Source of the DNA: Shinella granuli
GTDB lineage: Bacteria > Pseudomonadota > Alphaproteobacteria > Rhizobiales > Rhizobiaceae
Assembly (NCBI RefSeq): GCF_004341885.1
Contig: NZ_SLVX01000024.1
Span: forward strand, 40,583-104,582
Length of the DNA: 64,000 bases
Direction of reading: 5' to 3'
Part shown: piece after piece, positions 53,721 through 62,285 of the stretch
How positions within the stretch are numbered: the stretch's first letter is position 1
Layout of the letters: every line of letters begins with the position of its first letter
The notes under the pieces: model-generated
The model's input: the letters and a program-made list of their open reading frames with translations, nothing else
Databases searched by the model: none
Told to the model about the DNA's origin: nothing
Program-made: the position numbers and the translations under genes

Positions 53721-54746
53721 ATGGCGCCGGAAAACCTGAAGGAGACCGGTCTCGTTTATGTCAGCGACAGCGAACCGGGCATCCGGCGCCAGCGGACCGG
53801 CCGCGGCTTCTGCTATCGCCTGCCCGACGGCGCGCTCCTGCGCGACGCTGCCGTGAAGGCACGCATAACCGCCCTCGGCCTGCCGCCGGCCTATGAGAAT
53901 GTCTGGATCTGCATCGAGGCCAACGGCCACCTGCAGGCGACCGGCTACGATGCGCGCGGGCGCAAGCAGTATCGCTACCATCCCGACTGGCAGGCGCTGA
54001 AGAGCGGCGACAAGTTCGGCCAGCTCATCGCCTTCGGCCGCGCGCTGCCGAAACTGCGGCGTGCGGTGAAGCGTGATCTTGAAGGCGAGGCCGGCGCTGT
54101 GGACACGATGCTGGCGGCAATCACCGTGCTGCTAGACGAAGCCCAGCTTCGTGTCGGCAACCGGGCCTATGCGGTCGAGAACAAGACCTACGGTGCGACG
54201 ACACTGCTCAAGCGCCACGTGACCCTTGTCGACGGGCGCATCGCGCTGCGCTTCACCGCCAAGGGCGGCAAGCGCGTGCGCCGCACGCTGAAGCATCCCC
54301 GCCTCCAGCGCCTGCTCGAAGAGTGCGCCGACCTGCCGGGCCGCCAGCTCTTCGTGTGGAAGGACGAGGGTGATCTCGTCCGGCCGATCGATTCCGGCCG
54401 GCTCAATGCCTATCTCGCCGAGATTTCCGGCATCGCCATTTCGGCGAAGACCTTCCGCACCTGGGCCGGCAGCCTCGTCGCCTTCGCCCATGCTCGCCAT
54501 GCGATCGAAGAGGGCAACCGCCCGACGATCAAGGGCATGGCCGACGCGGCGGCGGAAAGCTTGCACAACACGCCGGCCATTGCCCGGTCGAGCTACATCC
54601 ATCCGGACATCATCGCGCTCGCCGAAAAACCGGAGACCCTTGGCCTTGCGCTGCGGCGCCCCGCGCTCGACATTTCAGGATTGCGGGTGGAAGAGGAACG
54701 CCTGCTGCGCTTTCTCGAAACCCGCAAAAGGGCGCAGCGGGGTTAG
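53721..54746 (+). CDS. DNA topoisomerase IB
   Basis: A 341-residue poxvirus/bacterial-type topoisomerase IB that relaxes supercoils by a 3'-phosphotyrosyl intermediate. The catalytic set is visible: ENVWICIEANGHLQATGYDARGRKQYRYH, KTFRTWAGS with an active-site Arg, and the nucleophile Y292 in ARSSYIHP. It starts nine bases after glgX and may be cotranscribed. Topoisomerase IB genes beside stress genes are common in rhizobial accessory replicons, where they are thought to help in DNA stress (inference). Confidence 0.93.
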   Translation: MAPENLKETGLVYVSDSEPGIRRQRTGRGFCYRLPDGALLRDAAVKARITALGLPPAYENVWICIEANGHLQATGYDARGRKQYRYHPDWQALKSGDKFGQLIAFGRALPKLRRAVKRDLEGEAGAVDTMLAAITVLLDEAQLRVGNRAYAVENKTYGATTLLKRHVTLVDGRIALRFTAKGGKRVRRTLKHPRLQRLLEECADLPGRQLFVWKDEGDLVRPIDSGRLNAYLAEISGIAISAKTFRTWAGSLVAFAHARHAIEEGNRPTIKGMADAAAESLHNTPAIARSSYIHPDIIALAEKPETLGLALRRPALDISGLRVEEERLLRFLETRKRAQRG

Positions 54747-54754
54747 GGATGCTC

Positions 54755-54866
54755 GCATTGGAGCATTTCCGCTTTTTTTCGAATCGCGAAAAGGCCCCAA
54801 CTCTTCAATTCCAACGCAGTTCCGGACGCAAAACCGCTTCGCACTTTTGCTGGAATTGCTCTAGTG
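54755..54866. repeat. Rhizobial palindromic intergenic element
   Basis: The sequence opens with TTGGAGCATTTCCGC and TTCGAATCGCGAA and closes with TTTTGCTGGAATTGCTCTAG; GGAGCATTTCC-like and GGAATTGCTC ends are imperfect inverted repeats, with a TTCCGGACGCAAAACCGCTT middle. This layout is that of mosaic palindromic elements repeated many times between rhizobial genes. It separates the convergent topoisomerase and DUF2934 genes and can form a long hairpin that may end both transcripts; its last bases include the DUF2934 stop. Confidence 0.6.
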
Positions 54867-55163
54867 GCGAAGCGCAAGCGCCTCGTCGTCTTTCCGCCGC
54901 GGCCGGCGGATCGCGTCGACGGCCTTGCGGGTGGCGTCGTCGGCCTCGTTGGAATTGCGTTTCGTCTTCAGATGCTCGGGCAGGGCGACCCGTTCCAGTT
55001 CGGCGCGCTCGCGCGCCGCCTGTTCCCAATGTTCACGATCCTTGCCGTGGGGGCGTCCTTCCGCCTCCCACAGGCCATAGGCGCGCTTGCTGATCCATTC
55101 CTGGCGCTCGTCATTCACGATGATGTCCCTTCGGTGGCGGCGGCGATCTATGTCGTCGTCCAT
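54861..55163 (-). CDS. DUF2934 domain protein
   Basis: A 100-residue very charged cytosolic protein. The DUF2934 core is RAYGLWEAEGRPHGKDREHWEQA at residues 27-49; its function is unknown. Basic Arg/Lys-rich tails flank it on both sides. It is the last gene of a four-gene minus-strand set (small protein, CBS, DUF982, DUF2934) and overlaps the DUF982 gene by 16 bases. DUF2934 proteins often occur with osmotic and general stress genes. Confidence 0.75.
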   Translation of the reverse strand: MDDDIDRRRHRRDIIVNDERQEWISKRAYGLWEAEGRPHGKDREHWEQAARERAELERVALPEHLKTKRNSNEADDATRKAVDAIRRPRRKDDEALALRH

Positions 55164-55414
55164 GAATTCACGCGGAAACCGGCTTCCTTCGCCGCCTCGA
55201 TGAAGGCGCGGCGCGCGAAGGCCGGGTCGTCGTCACTCGTCAGCCCCTGCTCGCAGACGCTTCTGGCCATCAGCGCTGCAGGTCCGTCTTCGATCGGCCA
55301 ATGGTTCTTCAGGCACAGGAGGGCGTCCCGCGTGCTCTGCACGCGAAGCACCTGCCTGTCGCTCTCGAGCACGACGGCCTCATCCCACAGCCGATCGGTC
55401 GCAAAGATGGTCAT
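55148..55414 (-). CDS. DUF982 domain protein
   Basis: An 88-residue relative of the protein at 8574-8876. The core strand LWDEAVVLESDRQVLRVQSTRDALLCLKNHWP (in two pieces) and the ending ARRAFIEAAKEAGF are characteristic of DUF982. Unknown function. It overlaps the CBS gene by four bases upstream and the DUF2934 gene by 16 bases downstream, so it belongs to the same stress operon. Confidence 0.72.
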   Translation of the reverse strand: MTIFATDRLWDEAVVLESDRQVLRVQSTRDALLCLKNHWPIEDGPAALMARSVCEQGLTSDDDPAFARRAFIEAAKEAGFRVNSWTTT

Positions 55415-55803
55415 TGGCGTTCCTCCGTCGCGGGTCTTTCGGCGGGAATGTCGACCAGGCTGACGATGCCGACGACCCGCCGGTCGTCGTTCACCACCAC
55501 GAGACGGCGCACACCGAGTTCGCGCATGCGGGCCGCCACCATTGCCGTGTCATCGCCCTCGTTACACACTTCAGGCGACACGGTCATGAATTCGGCAATC
55601 GCCATCGAGGTGGAATGCCCCCGCCCGAGGACCGAGACAACGATATCTCGATCCGTGATGATACCGACGATGGCGCCGACGCCCGGCACTTCGACCGGCA
55701 GGGCGCCCACTTCGGTTTCAAGCATCAGCCGCGCGGCCGACTGGGCGGTGTCATTGGGAGAGACGGTCACGATCTGGGCGGACATCACGTCCTTCACAAG
55801 CAT
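55411..55803 (-). CDS. CBS-domain pair protein 2
   Basis: A 130-residue pair of CBS domains (VKDVMSAQIVTVSPNDTAQSAARLM and EFMTVSPEVCNEGDDTAMVAARM), with GIITDRDIVV and GIVSLVDIPA closing each half. It resembles the protein at 49105-49476 but is not the same. It starts 13 bases after the end of the small upstream gene and is probably driven by the EcfG-type promoter at 56058-56084. Confidence 0.88.
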   Translation of the reverse strand: MLVKDVMSAQIVTVSPNDTAQSAARLMLETEVGALPVEVPGVGAIVGIITDRDIVVSVLGRGHSTSMAIAEFMTVSPEVCNEGDDTAMVAARMRELGVRRLVVVNDDRRVVGIVSLVDIPAERPATEERQ

Positions 55804-55816
55804 GTCCGTCGCCCCT

Positions 55817-56023
55817 TCACAGCCGTCCGTTGACGAGGCTGCGGCCGTTCGGCGCGGCGGGCACGACCACTTCCTCGTGATCCTGCCGGATGAGCGGCAG
55901 ATCGACCTGTTGCGGCACGATCACCTGCGGTTCCCAGGAATTGCGGTGTTTGCGGGTGTTCCTCAGGTCGGCCTCGGGGGTGACGGCGGGTTTGCGGGCA
56001 AGCGGCTTTTTCTTCTGGCGCAC
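55817..56023 (-). CDS. Small basic hypothetical protein of the stress operon
   Basis: A 68-residue protein of unknown family, starting at a GTG with AGGAG seven to eight bases upstream. The N-terminal half is Lys/Arg-rich (RQKKKPLARKPAV, NTRKHRN), the rest reads SWEPQVIVPQQVDLPLIRQ. It is the first gene after a near-perfect general stress promoter, which supports it being real although no homologue is recognised by eye. Confidence 0.5.
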   Translation of the reverse strand: MRQKKKPLARKPAVTPEADLRNTRKHRNSWEPQVIVPQQVDLPLIRQDHEEVVVPAAPNGRSLVNGRL

Positions 56024-56057
56024 GTTGAACTCCTGCGAACGGGCTTCGTCTTTTCAA

Positions 56058-56084
56058 CAAACGCAAGCGCCCCCGCTTGGTTCC
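56058..56084 (-). promoter_or_regulatory. EcfG-type general stress promoter (minus)
   Basis: GGAAC (complement of 56080-56084), 16 bases, CGTTTG (complement of 56058-56063): an exact match to the alphaproteobacterial EcfG promoter GGAAC-N16/17-CGTT. Transcription would begin near 56052 and enter the small gene, CBS, DUF982 and DUF2934 genes. Confidence 0.75.
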
Positions 56085-56139
56085 CCAAAAAACCGGAAAC
56101 CGACATGCCGTGCCGCCGCTAAAACCCGCCGATATCGAG

Positions 56140-56165
56140 GGAACATTTGGAAGGCCTGCGGGTTT
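56140..56165 (+). promoter_or_regulatory. EcfG-type general stress promoter (plus)
   Basis: GGAAC (56140-56144), 16 bases, GGTTT (56161-56165): one mismatch in the -10 box. It lies about 30 bases before the DUF3008 start, back to back with the minus-strand promoter at 56058-56084. Confidence 0.5.
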
Positions 56166-56196
56166 GCTGGGAATATTCCCACAAGGAGGGTATTCC

Positions 56197-56388
56197 ATGC
56201 CTGCAAAATCGAAAGCGCAGCAGAAGGCTGCCGGGGCCGCACTGGCCGCCAAGCGCGGCGACATCAAGAAGAGCGAACTGAAGGGCGCCTCGCGCAGCAT
56301 GGAAAAATCCATGTCGCAGAGCGAGCTGAAGGAACTCGCTTCAACGAAGCGCAAGGGCAAGCCCGAGCACGCTTCGAAATCCGCCTGA
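56197..56388 (+). CDS. DUF3008 family small stress protein
   Basis: A 63-residue Lys/Ala/Ser-rich protein: MPAKSKAQQKAAGAALAAKR, then SELKGASRSMEKSMSQSELKELAS. This is the DUF3008 pattern (small hydrophilic proteins ending KxKP-EHKS-like), frequent in rhizobia and induced by stress. AAGGAGGG lies ten bases before the start. Its composition, without hydrophobic core, points to an unstructured protein. Confidence 0.75.
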   Translation: MPAKSKAQQKAAGAALAAKRGDIKKSELKGASRSMEKSMSQSELKELASTKRKGKPEHASKSA

Positions 56389-56409
56389 CGCGTTGAACGG
56401 GAGGAGCCG

Positions 56410-56787
56410 ATGCGCGTTCTGATCGTCGAGGACGAATTCCTGATCGCCAAACTTCTGGAAGACGTGGTGGAAAACGGGGGCCATGAAGCCATCGGCCCGG
56501 TGTCGACCGTGGAGCAGGCCCTTGCCTATGCCCCGCGCACCGACATCGCACTGGTGGATCTCAACCTTTCCGACGGAAACAGCGGCCAGCTTCTCGCGCG
56601 GCGGCTGATCGACCGCTTCGGCATCGACGTCATTTTCGTGACGGGCGATCCGACATCGGTGCAACAGGGTTTCGACGGTGCGCTGGCGGTGGTGAACAAG
56701 CCCTTCCGCGACGAGGAGATCACCGGCGCTCTCACCCTGGCGCTGGACAAGCGAAGCCGCTCCGTCGCCCGCCGCGTCGCGCCCTGA
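56410..56787 (+). CDS. Single-domain response regulator
   Basis: A 125-residue receiver domain with no output domain. The phosphorylation site is D50 (IALVDLNLSDGNS), acidic pocket E7-D8, and K97 in VVNKPF. The variant FVTGDP after strand 4 is typical of receivers that pair with HWE kinases. It starts 22 bases after DUF3008 with GGGAGGAG upstream, so it shares its stress promoter. It could be a phosphate sink or bind a partner protein. Confidence 0.88.
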   Translation: MRVLIVEDEFLIAKLLEDVVENGGHEAIGPVSTVEQALAYAPRTDIALVDLNLSDGNSGQLLARRLIDRFGIDVIFVTGDPTSVQQGFDGALAVVNKPFRDEEITGALTLALDKRSRSVARRVAP

Positions 56788-56805
56788 CATTGCGGTTGAA
56801 GTTGA

Positions 56806-57060
56806 TGAGCGGTCCATAACCGACATCGGCCGCGGCACGCCGAAGCGGCTGGCCCGCCGCCGATTGCCACCGGCGATGCCGAGATAGAGCAGGTCGTCTT
56901 CGTCGGCGGGGGTGAACAGCGTGACGGCGTGTTGGCTATCGCGATATGCATGGCGCCGACCCCTCGCAGCCGCAATATCGATATTGACCTGCATCTCCCC
57001 GAGAAAATCGATCGTGATGCGGACATGGCCGATATAGGCCGCTTCGATCCGAAGCGCAGA
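56806..57060 (-). pseudogene. Possible TOBE-domain remnant of an ABC ATPase
   Basis: The 347-base gap 56788-57134 has no intact gene. One minus-strand frame reads RIEAAYIGHVRITIDFLGE and later AVTLFTPADEDDLLYL, a spacing that resembles the C-terminal TOBE domain of spermidine/iron-type ABC ATPases. There is no start and no ATPase core, so at best it is a fragment. Sequence similarity is suggestive only. Confidence 0.25.
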
Positions 57061-57134
57061 CTATGTCGCTGAAGGCCACAGGATAAAGGCGTGCCGATGC
57101 ATGCGCCTATTCGCGCGCCAGTAGAACGGCAAAC

Positions 57135-58895
57135 CTAATAATCGACCAGCCGCATCTCCGCCTCCGGCGTGCCAAAGCGCGGCTTGACGCCGAGAAGGGG
57201 CGCGACGCGCTGGATGATGGCCCTGATCATCGGCGCTGCGGTGGACGCCGCGGTTCGCCCGCCGTTTTCGCCCGTCCGGGGCGCATCGATGATGGAAAGG
57301 ACGATGTATCGCGGCCTGTCCATCGGAAAGGCGGCGACGAAGGCGTTGAAATTGATGTTCTTGGCGTAGCGTCCGTTGATGACCTTGTCGGCCGTCCCGG
57401 TCTTGCCGCCGACATGGAAGCCGTCGACCTGCGCGTTTCGGCCCGATCCCCTCTGTCCGTTCCAGTCGTAGAGGAAGCGCATGTCCGCGCTCGTCGCTTC
57501 CTTGAGGACGCGGGTCGCGAGCGTTTGCGCCTCGTCCTTCGTGCGCGGAAGGAAGGTCGGCGGGATGAGGTAGCCGCCATTCACCAGCGCGGCGGCCGCG
57601 ACGGCGGTCTGCAGGGGCGTGGTGGCAACCCCGTGGCCGAAGGAGATCGTGACGGAATTGATCTTCTTCCATGTGCGCGGCTGGGTCGGCGTCGCGACGC
57701 CCGGCATCTCCGTCGCCAGCTTCGACAACAGGCCGAGCCGGGTGAGGAACTGCTGGTGGCCGTCGATGCCGACCATGTCGGCCACCGCGGCGGTGCCGAT
57801 ATTGGAGGAATACTGGAACACTTCCGGGATGGAGAGCGGGCGGTTCTTGCCCCTGAAATCCCGGATGGTGAAGCCGCCCATGCGGATCGGGCGGGAGGCA
57901 TCGACGACGGAGTTCAGCGTGATCTTGCCCGCATCGAGCCCCATCGCCAGGGTGAAGCTCTTGAAGGTCGAGCCCATCTCGAAGGTCGCGTTGCTGATGC
58001 GGTTGAACCAGCCTTTCTCATAGTCCCTGTCGACGCTTCCATCCGCCAGGGTGCGGGACGGCGCGTTCGGGTCGTAGTCAGGCACCGAGGCCATGGCCAG
58101 CACCTCGCCGGTCTCCACGTCGAGGATGACGGCGCCGGCCGCTTCGGCCTCGTAGTCGGTCATCGCCTTGGCGACGACGTTGCGCACGATGTTCTGGACG
58201 CGAAGGTCGATCGACAGCCGGACCGGCGCCAGGTGGGCATCGTCGGTCAGCCCGGCGGCCCGGAGGTCCGCCAGCCCCTGCTGGTCGAGATAGCGCTCCA
58301 TGCCCGCAAGGCCCTGGTTGTCGACATTGACATGGCCGACAATATGCGAGGCGGTGGCGCCGCCCGGATAGAACCGCCGCTTCTCTGGCCGGAAGCCGAT
58401 GCCCGGAAGCCCGAGCGCCAGGATCTCGGCCTGCTGCCTGGGCGTCAGTTGCCGCCGCAGCCACTGGAAGGCGCTGGGGGAGCGCAGCTTCCTGTGCGTA
58501 TCGCCCCAGTCGAGGTTGGGAATGACGAGGGCGAGCTTTTCGACCACTTCGTCGGCATCGACGATGCGGCGGGGATCGGCATAGAGCGAGACCATGTGGA
58601 GGTCCGTCGCCAGCAGCTCGCCATTGCGGTCCGTGATGTTGGGGCGTGAGGCGATCGCATGGCCATTTCCGCCGATCGACGCGGAAAGGACAGGCTCGGA
58701 AAGGCCGTATTGCAGAAGGCGCCCGCCGATCACCAGATAGACCGCCGAAAAGATCGCGATCATGATCGCCACCCGCTGCCGCGCCTGCTTCCTGCGGCGC
58801 GCATTGGTGCCGACGAATGCCTCGCCCCTGGCGTGCCGGCCCCGGTCGAGGACGAAATGCGCGCGGCTCTTCAGTCGGATGACGAACGAGATCAT
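57135..58895 (-). CDS. FtsI/PBP3-type peptidoglycan transpeptidase
   Basis: A 586-residue class B penicillin-binding protein. After a basic cytosolic tail and one membrane anchor (about residues 43-62) comes the dimerisation region (RPNITDRNGELLATDL) and the transpeptidase domain with STFK (309-312), SSN (363-365) and KTG (498-500), all catalytic motifs intact. The start at 58895 (MISFVIRLKSRAHF) matches rhizobial FtsI beginnings. The main ftsI lies in the chromosomal cell-division cluster, so this is likely a second, condition-specific copy. Confidence 0.9.
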   Translation of the reverse strand: MISFVIRLKSRAHFVLDRGRHARGEAFVGTNARRRKQARQRVAIMIAIFSAVYLVIGGRLLQYGLSEPVLSASIGGNGHAIASRPNITDRNGELLATDLHMVSLYADPRRIVDADEVVEKLALVIPNLDWGDTHRKLRSPSAFQWLRRQLTPRQQAEILALGLPGIGFRPEKRRFYPGGATASHIVGHVNVDNQGLAGMERYLDQQGLADLRAAGLTDDAHLAPVRLSIDLRVQNIVRNVVAKAMTDYEAEAAGAVILDVETGEVLAMASVPDYDPNAPSRTLADGSVDRDYEKGWFNRISNATFEMGSTFKSFTLAMGLDAGKITLNSVVDASRPIRMGGFTIRDFRGKNRPLSIPEVFQYSSNIGTAAVADMVGIDGHQQFLTRLGLLSKLATEMPGVATPTQPRTWKKINSVTISFGHGVATTPLQTAVAAAALVNGGYLIPPTFLPRTKDEAQTLATRVLKEATSADMRFLYDWNGQRGSGRNAQVDGFHVGGKTGTADKVINGRYAKNINFNAFVAAFPMDRPRYIVLSIIDAPRTGENGGRTAASTAAPMIRAIIQRVAPLLGVKPRFGTPEAEMRLVDY

Positions 58896-59161
58896 TCCAC
58901 AGCAATCCAGGCCCTGTCGCTGCAACGAAGGGCGGATCCCTGCGCGCTGACGGGAGGGAGCCTGCATGCAGACGGCCGGGAAACCAAGGAAAGACTGGGC
59001 AAGCACCGGCACGCGATTAAATTTGCATTAATATACATTTAAAGTCGTACCAACCGCCTTAACGGTTCATTAGGCGGGCGTCCGCCGGGAAAAATCGAAA
59101 AGCTGTGCGAATGCGCTGGAAAAAACAGCACAAACCGCACGCGCCATGTAAACTCGCCGAC

Positions 59162-60115
59162 ATGGATTCGCGCGCACGCCCACCTGTTCCCGTCGTCCTG
59201 CCGCCCACGCATCTGCCCGGCTGGGCGCAGCCGCGCGGCCGGACCCCGGATGAACTCGACGCCGCCTTCGCCGCCGGCATCGCCCTGAAAACCCTGGACG
59301 ACCTCGTTCGCGCCGAGCCTGTCTGGGCCGGCTGCTGGCGCGCGCGCCAGGCGCTTGCCTGCGCCGTCGCCGCCGTCCGGCTGGCGGGCAGGGGAGAGGA
59401 CGAGGCGGCCCTGCGCGATGCGGCCCTGCTGACGGCACCGGGCGACGATCCGGGCCCGGCCGGAAAACTCTTCCTCGCTTTTAGCAGGCTCGCCGGCCGC
59501 AAGGGCGCCATCACCTCGAAATTCGTCGCCGACCTTGCCGATCTCTTCGGCCTTGCCTGGGACGCGCGGCTCGGTGCGGCCGTCGATCATGCCGAAGCGA
59601 TCCTCCAGTCGGGTCGCCCGGCGCCCTTCGCCGCGGCCGAGCTCGTGGCCGCCATCCATGCCGAGCGGCCGGACGCCGAAGCGCTCGCCTGGGCGCTCGG
59701 CGATGCGATGATCGCGGAAAAGCTCAAATGGCAGCATGCCGTGCCGCTGCTGATGGCCGAACGCCATGGTCCGGCTTTCCGCACGCTTGGGGGGAGGGGG
59801 CGTGTGCGCCCCGGCGAGCCGGGCTTCGAGCGCGCCGTCTGCCTCGCGCTGGCCGAGGGTGCCGGGGCCGCGCTGCGCTCGGCCGGCGAAGTCGCGCGTC
59901 GTGCCGAACAGCTTCTTGCCGCCGCGCCGAAGGTGCGCACAAAGGGGGCCGGCGCCGTCATCCGCAAGCTGCTCGACGAGGACGCCATCTCGGCCTCCGC
60001 ACGCAGCACCAACCTCTCCCGCTGGGCCAGCACGCGGCTGTTCGAGCGACTGGAAGGGTTCGGCGCCGTGCGTGAACTGTCGGGCCGCACCTCCTTCCGG
60101 ATCTTCGGGCTGTGA
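59162..60115 (+). CDS. DUF1403 family protein
   Basis: A 317-residue Ala-rich helical protein with the DUF1403 pattern: [22 protein letters not shown] near the N-terminus and [40 protein letters not shown] (in pieces) at the end. Its function is unknown. It has no Walker or signal sequence. It overlaps the scpB start by four bases, and this pairing recurs in rhizobial plasmids. The start at 59162 is tentative; a second ATG 57 bases earlier is in frame. Confidence 0.75.
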   Translation: MDSRARPPVPVVLPPTHLPGWAQPRGRTPDELDAAFAAGIALKTLDDLVRAEPVWAGCWRARQALACAVAAVRLAGRGEDEAALRDAALLTAPGDDPGPAGKLFLAFSRLAGRKGAITSKFVADLADLFGLAWDARLGAAVDHAEAILQSGRPAPFAAAELVAAIHAERPDAEALAWALGDAMIAEKLKWQHAVPLLMAERHGPAFRTLGGRGRVRPGEPGFERAVCLALAEGAGAALRSAGEVARRAEQLLAAAPKVRTKGAGAVIRKLLDEDAISASARSTNLSRWASTRLFERLEGFGAVRELSGRTSFRIFGL

Positions 60116-60804
60116 CGATGACCGGATCGACCGCTCCCAGGGCGCCGCGCGCCGGCAAGGCGAAGACGGAGAAGGAGATCCTCTTCGATCGCGAGCTGGA
60201 GGACCTGCCGCCAGACCTGCGCTGGCGGGAATGGATGCTGCGCATCGAGGCCGTCATCTTCGCCTCGGCCGAACCGGTCACACGCGAGACGCTGTCCCGC
60301 ATCGTCGGCAGGGATTGCAGCATCGACCTCCTCATCGACGATCTCAAGGAAGACCTGCACGGGCGCCCCTACGAGATCGTCGCCGTCGCCGGCGGCTGGC
60401 AGCACCGGACCCGCCCACGCTACACCGATGCGATCCGGGCGTCCTCCACGCCCACGCGCGGGGGCGGGGCGCTGCTTTCGGAATTCGAGGCGATGGTGCT
60501 GATGGCGGTGGGCTATTTCCAGCCGGTCACGCGCGGCGAACTGTCGAAGATCTTCGGCAAGGAGGTCAGCCGCGACACGATCGGCGCCCTGCGCAATATC
60601 GGCTTCATCGGCTCCGGACCGCGCAGCCCGACGCCGGGCGCGCCCTATACCTATGTGACGACCAAACAGTTCCTCTCCGCCTTCGGCATGGAGACGCTGC
60701 GCGACCTGCCGGATATCGAAGCGCTGGAAGATGCCGGACTGCTGAGCCGCAAGGAAATGGTCGATGAAACCCTTCCGGCCCCGGCGGATGACGGGGAAGG
60801 ATGA
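60112..60804 (+). CDS. scpB: SMC-complex subunit ScpB
   Basis: A 230-residue protein with the tandem winged-helix fold of ScpB ([23 protein letters not shown], then [29 protein letters not shown] and [16 protein letters not shown]). ScpB normally binds the kleisin ScpA within the SMC condensin. Neither ScpA nor SMC is near; only the DUF1403 gene is coupled to it. It starts with GTG at 60112 overlapping the DUF1403 stop, or with ATG at 60118. Confidence 0.88.
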   Translation: MTMTGSTAPRAPRAGKAKTEKEILFDRELEDLPPDLRWREWMLRIEAVIFASAEPVTRETLSRIVGRDCSIDLLIDDLKEDLHGRPYEIVAVAGGWQHRTRPRYTDAIRASSTPTRGGGALLSEFEAMVLMAVGYFQPVTRGELSKIFGKEVSRDTIGALRNIGFIGSGPRSPTPGAPYTYVTTKQFLSAFGMETLRDLPDIEALEDAGLLSRKEMVDETLPAPADDGEG

Positions 60805-61151
60805 CCGGGCCGGAAATCACCGTCCATTCCTGAGAGGGCGTCCTCACGATCGCTTTTCGGTCGGCTTCATCCCGGCCGGAATGGGGCAGACATAGGGTTT
60901 GCCGTCCTTCTTCTCCTTCGAGCTGCCTGATGTTCATGATGCCGGCATCCTGAAGGCAAGATCGATCACGCCGTCGATGCGCTGGAGGACGAAGGCGGCA
61001 GCCCCTTGCAGCACATTCCCGTCGCTGCCGGAAAGGCGATAGGTCACCGGCATTGCCTGTTCAAGCGCGAGGAAGCGCAGGCACTACGAACAAAGCCAGG
61101 GTCCGCTGTCGCAAGCCCACCACGGCAACGGCGTCATGGTTCCGATAGGCT
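60805..61151. other. Intergenic stretch without a recognised gene
   Basis: 347 bases between scpB and the tcuB stop. A minus-strand frame ending near 60943 reads VTYRLSGSDGNVLQGAAAF and looks coding, but it has no start or family match. No clear terminator is visible. It may hold decayed coding DNA. Confidence 0.35.
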
Positions 61152-62285
61152 TCAGGCTCCGTCGATCTGCCGCTTCTCCTTCGCATAGCGCACCAGCGCG
61201 AGGAAGCGGTAGATGCCGTGCACGAACTTGCCATAGGGCATGGTGACGAACAGGCTGAAGACGACACCGAGATGCAGGGCGAGCAGCAGGCCCATGGCCG
61301 GCGTCGCGCGCAGGACGAGCAGCAGGAGGCCGGTTAGGCTCGTCAGGAACAGCATGACGAGGAAGGCGACGTCCATGCCGGTGCGCGAACCGTCCTTGAG
61401 AACGGGATCGCGCCGCCATTTCGCATGGAGCAGGCCCGCCGGCCCGACGAGGAGCCCGATGCCGCCGAGCGTGCCGAGCACGACCGGGAGATCATAGACG
61501 GGGTAGGGGGCTTCGAGGCCGAGAAGGTAGTGGTAGAGCGTCGCCGTCGAGGTCGCGGCAAAACACAGGAGGAAGCCGTAGAACGTCATGTGATGGTAGA
61601 GACGCCGCCGGTCGGTCGGCTTGTCGTCCTCGTTCATGCAGCCGACCCCGCCGCCGTCGAGATACCGCAGGCTTCCCGCATCGCGGACTGCCTGCCAGAT
61701 CGAAGCGGGTTCCCCGAGCGTGCCGGCGGGCTCGCCGATATCCTTCCAGAAATTGCGGATGCCCATCGCCATCGCCACCACGGCATAGGCGAAGGCCGCG
61801 CCGAAGAGCAGCGCCATCACATTGTGCGGCATCAGCTTGTAGAAGGCGCCAGGCCCGGTATGCACGCCGAAGAGCACGGCGGGATCGTGCCAGGCGGCAA
61901 AGCCGGCGATGAAGAGCGCGACGCTCAGCGCCGCGATCAGGCTGATCGCCAGTCCGTTGCGATGGAACAGGCCGGAAAAGGCGCGCGGCCAGGCATAGGC
62001 CCGGTAGGAATCGTTGCGCACGATCGCCAGCGTCTTCGGCACGTTCACATCGAATTCGTGCGGCGGCGAGAACTGGCAATCGTGGAAGCAGGCGCCGCAA
62101 CTGTGACAGAGATTGGCAAGATAGTTGAGATCGCCGTCCGAAAAGGCCCGCCGCATCTCCATGGCCGGAAAGACGGCACAGAGCCCCTCGCAATAGCGAC
62201 AGGAATTGCAGACCGTCATCAGGCGGTCCGCCTCGGCAAGGCTTGCCGTCGCATGGACCGGCGGGAGGGAGGTGTGGATGTTCAT
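61152..62285 (-). CDS. tcuB: Tricarballylate utilisation membrane iron-sulfur protein TcuB
   Basis: A 377-residue membrane protein that re-oxidises the FADH2 of TcuA and passes electrons to quinone. Two CxxCxxCxxxC clusters at C26-C36 and C60-C70 bind 4Fe-4S centres. About six helices follow, with His residues in YHHMTFYGFLLCF and LYHYLLG suited to heme binding, as in TcuB/CitB. Its start overlaps the tcuA stop by four bases. Confidence 0.93.
   Translation of the reverse strand: MNIHTSLPPVHATASLAEADRLMTVCNSCRYCEGLCAVFPAMEMRRAFSDGDLNYLANLCHSCGACFHDCQFSPPHEFDVNVPKTLAIVRNDSYRAYAWPRAFSGLFHRNGLAISLIAALSVALFIAGFAAWHDPAVLFGVHTGPGAFYKLMPHNVMALLFGAAFAYAVVAMAMGIRNFWKDIGEPAGTLGEPASIWQAVRDAGSLRYLDGGGVGCMNEDDKPTDRRRLYHHMTFYGFLLCFAATSTATLYHYLLGLEAPYPVYDLPVVLGTLGGIGLLVGPAGLLHAKWRRDPVLKDGSRTGMDVAFLVMLFLTSLTGLLLLVLRATPAMGLLLALHLGVVFSLFVTMPYGKFVHGIYRFLALVRYAKEKRQIDGA

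Noticed and set aside
56341..56994. A 217-codon minus-strand frame opposite the response regulator
   Set aside because: Most of it is the shadow of the receiver gene; only its first part resembles a TOBE fragment and is reported separately with low confidence.
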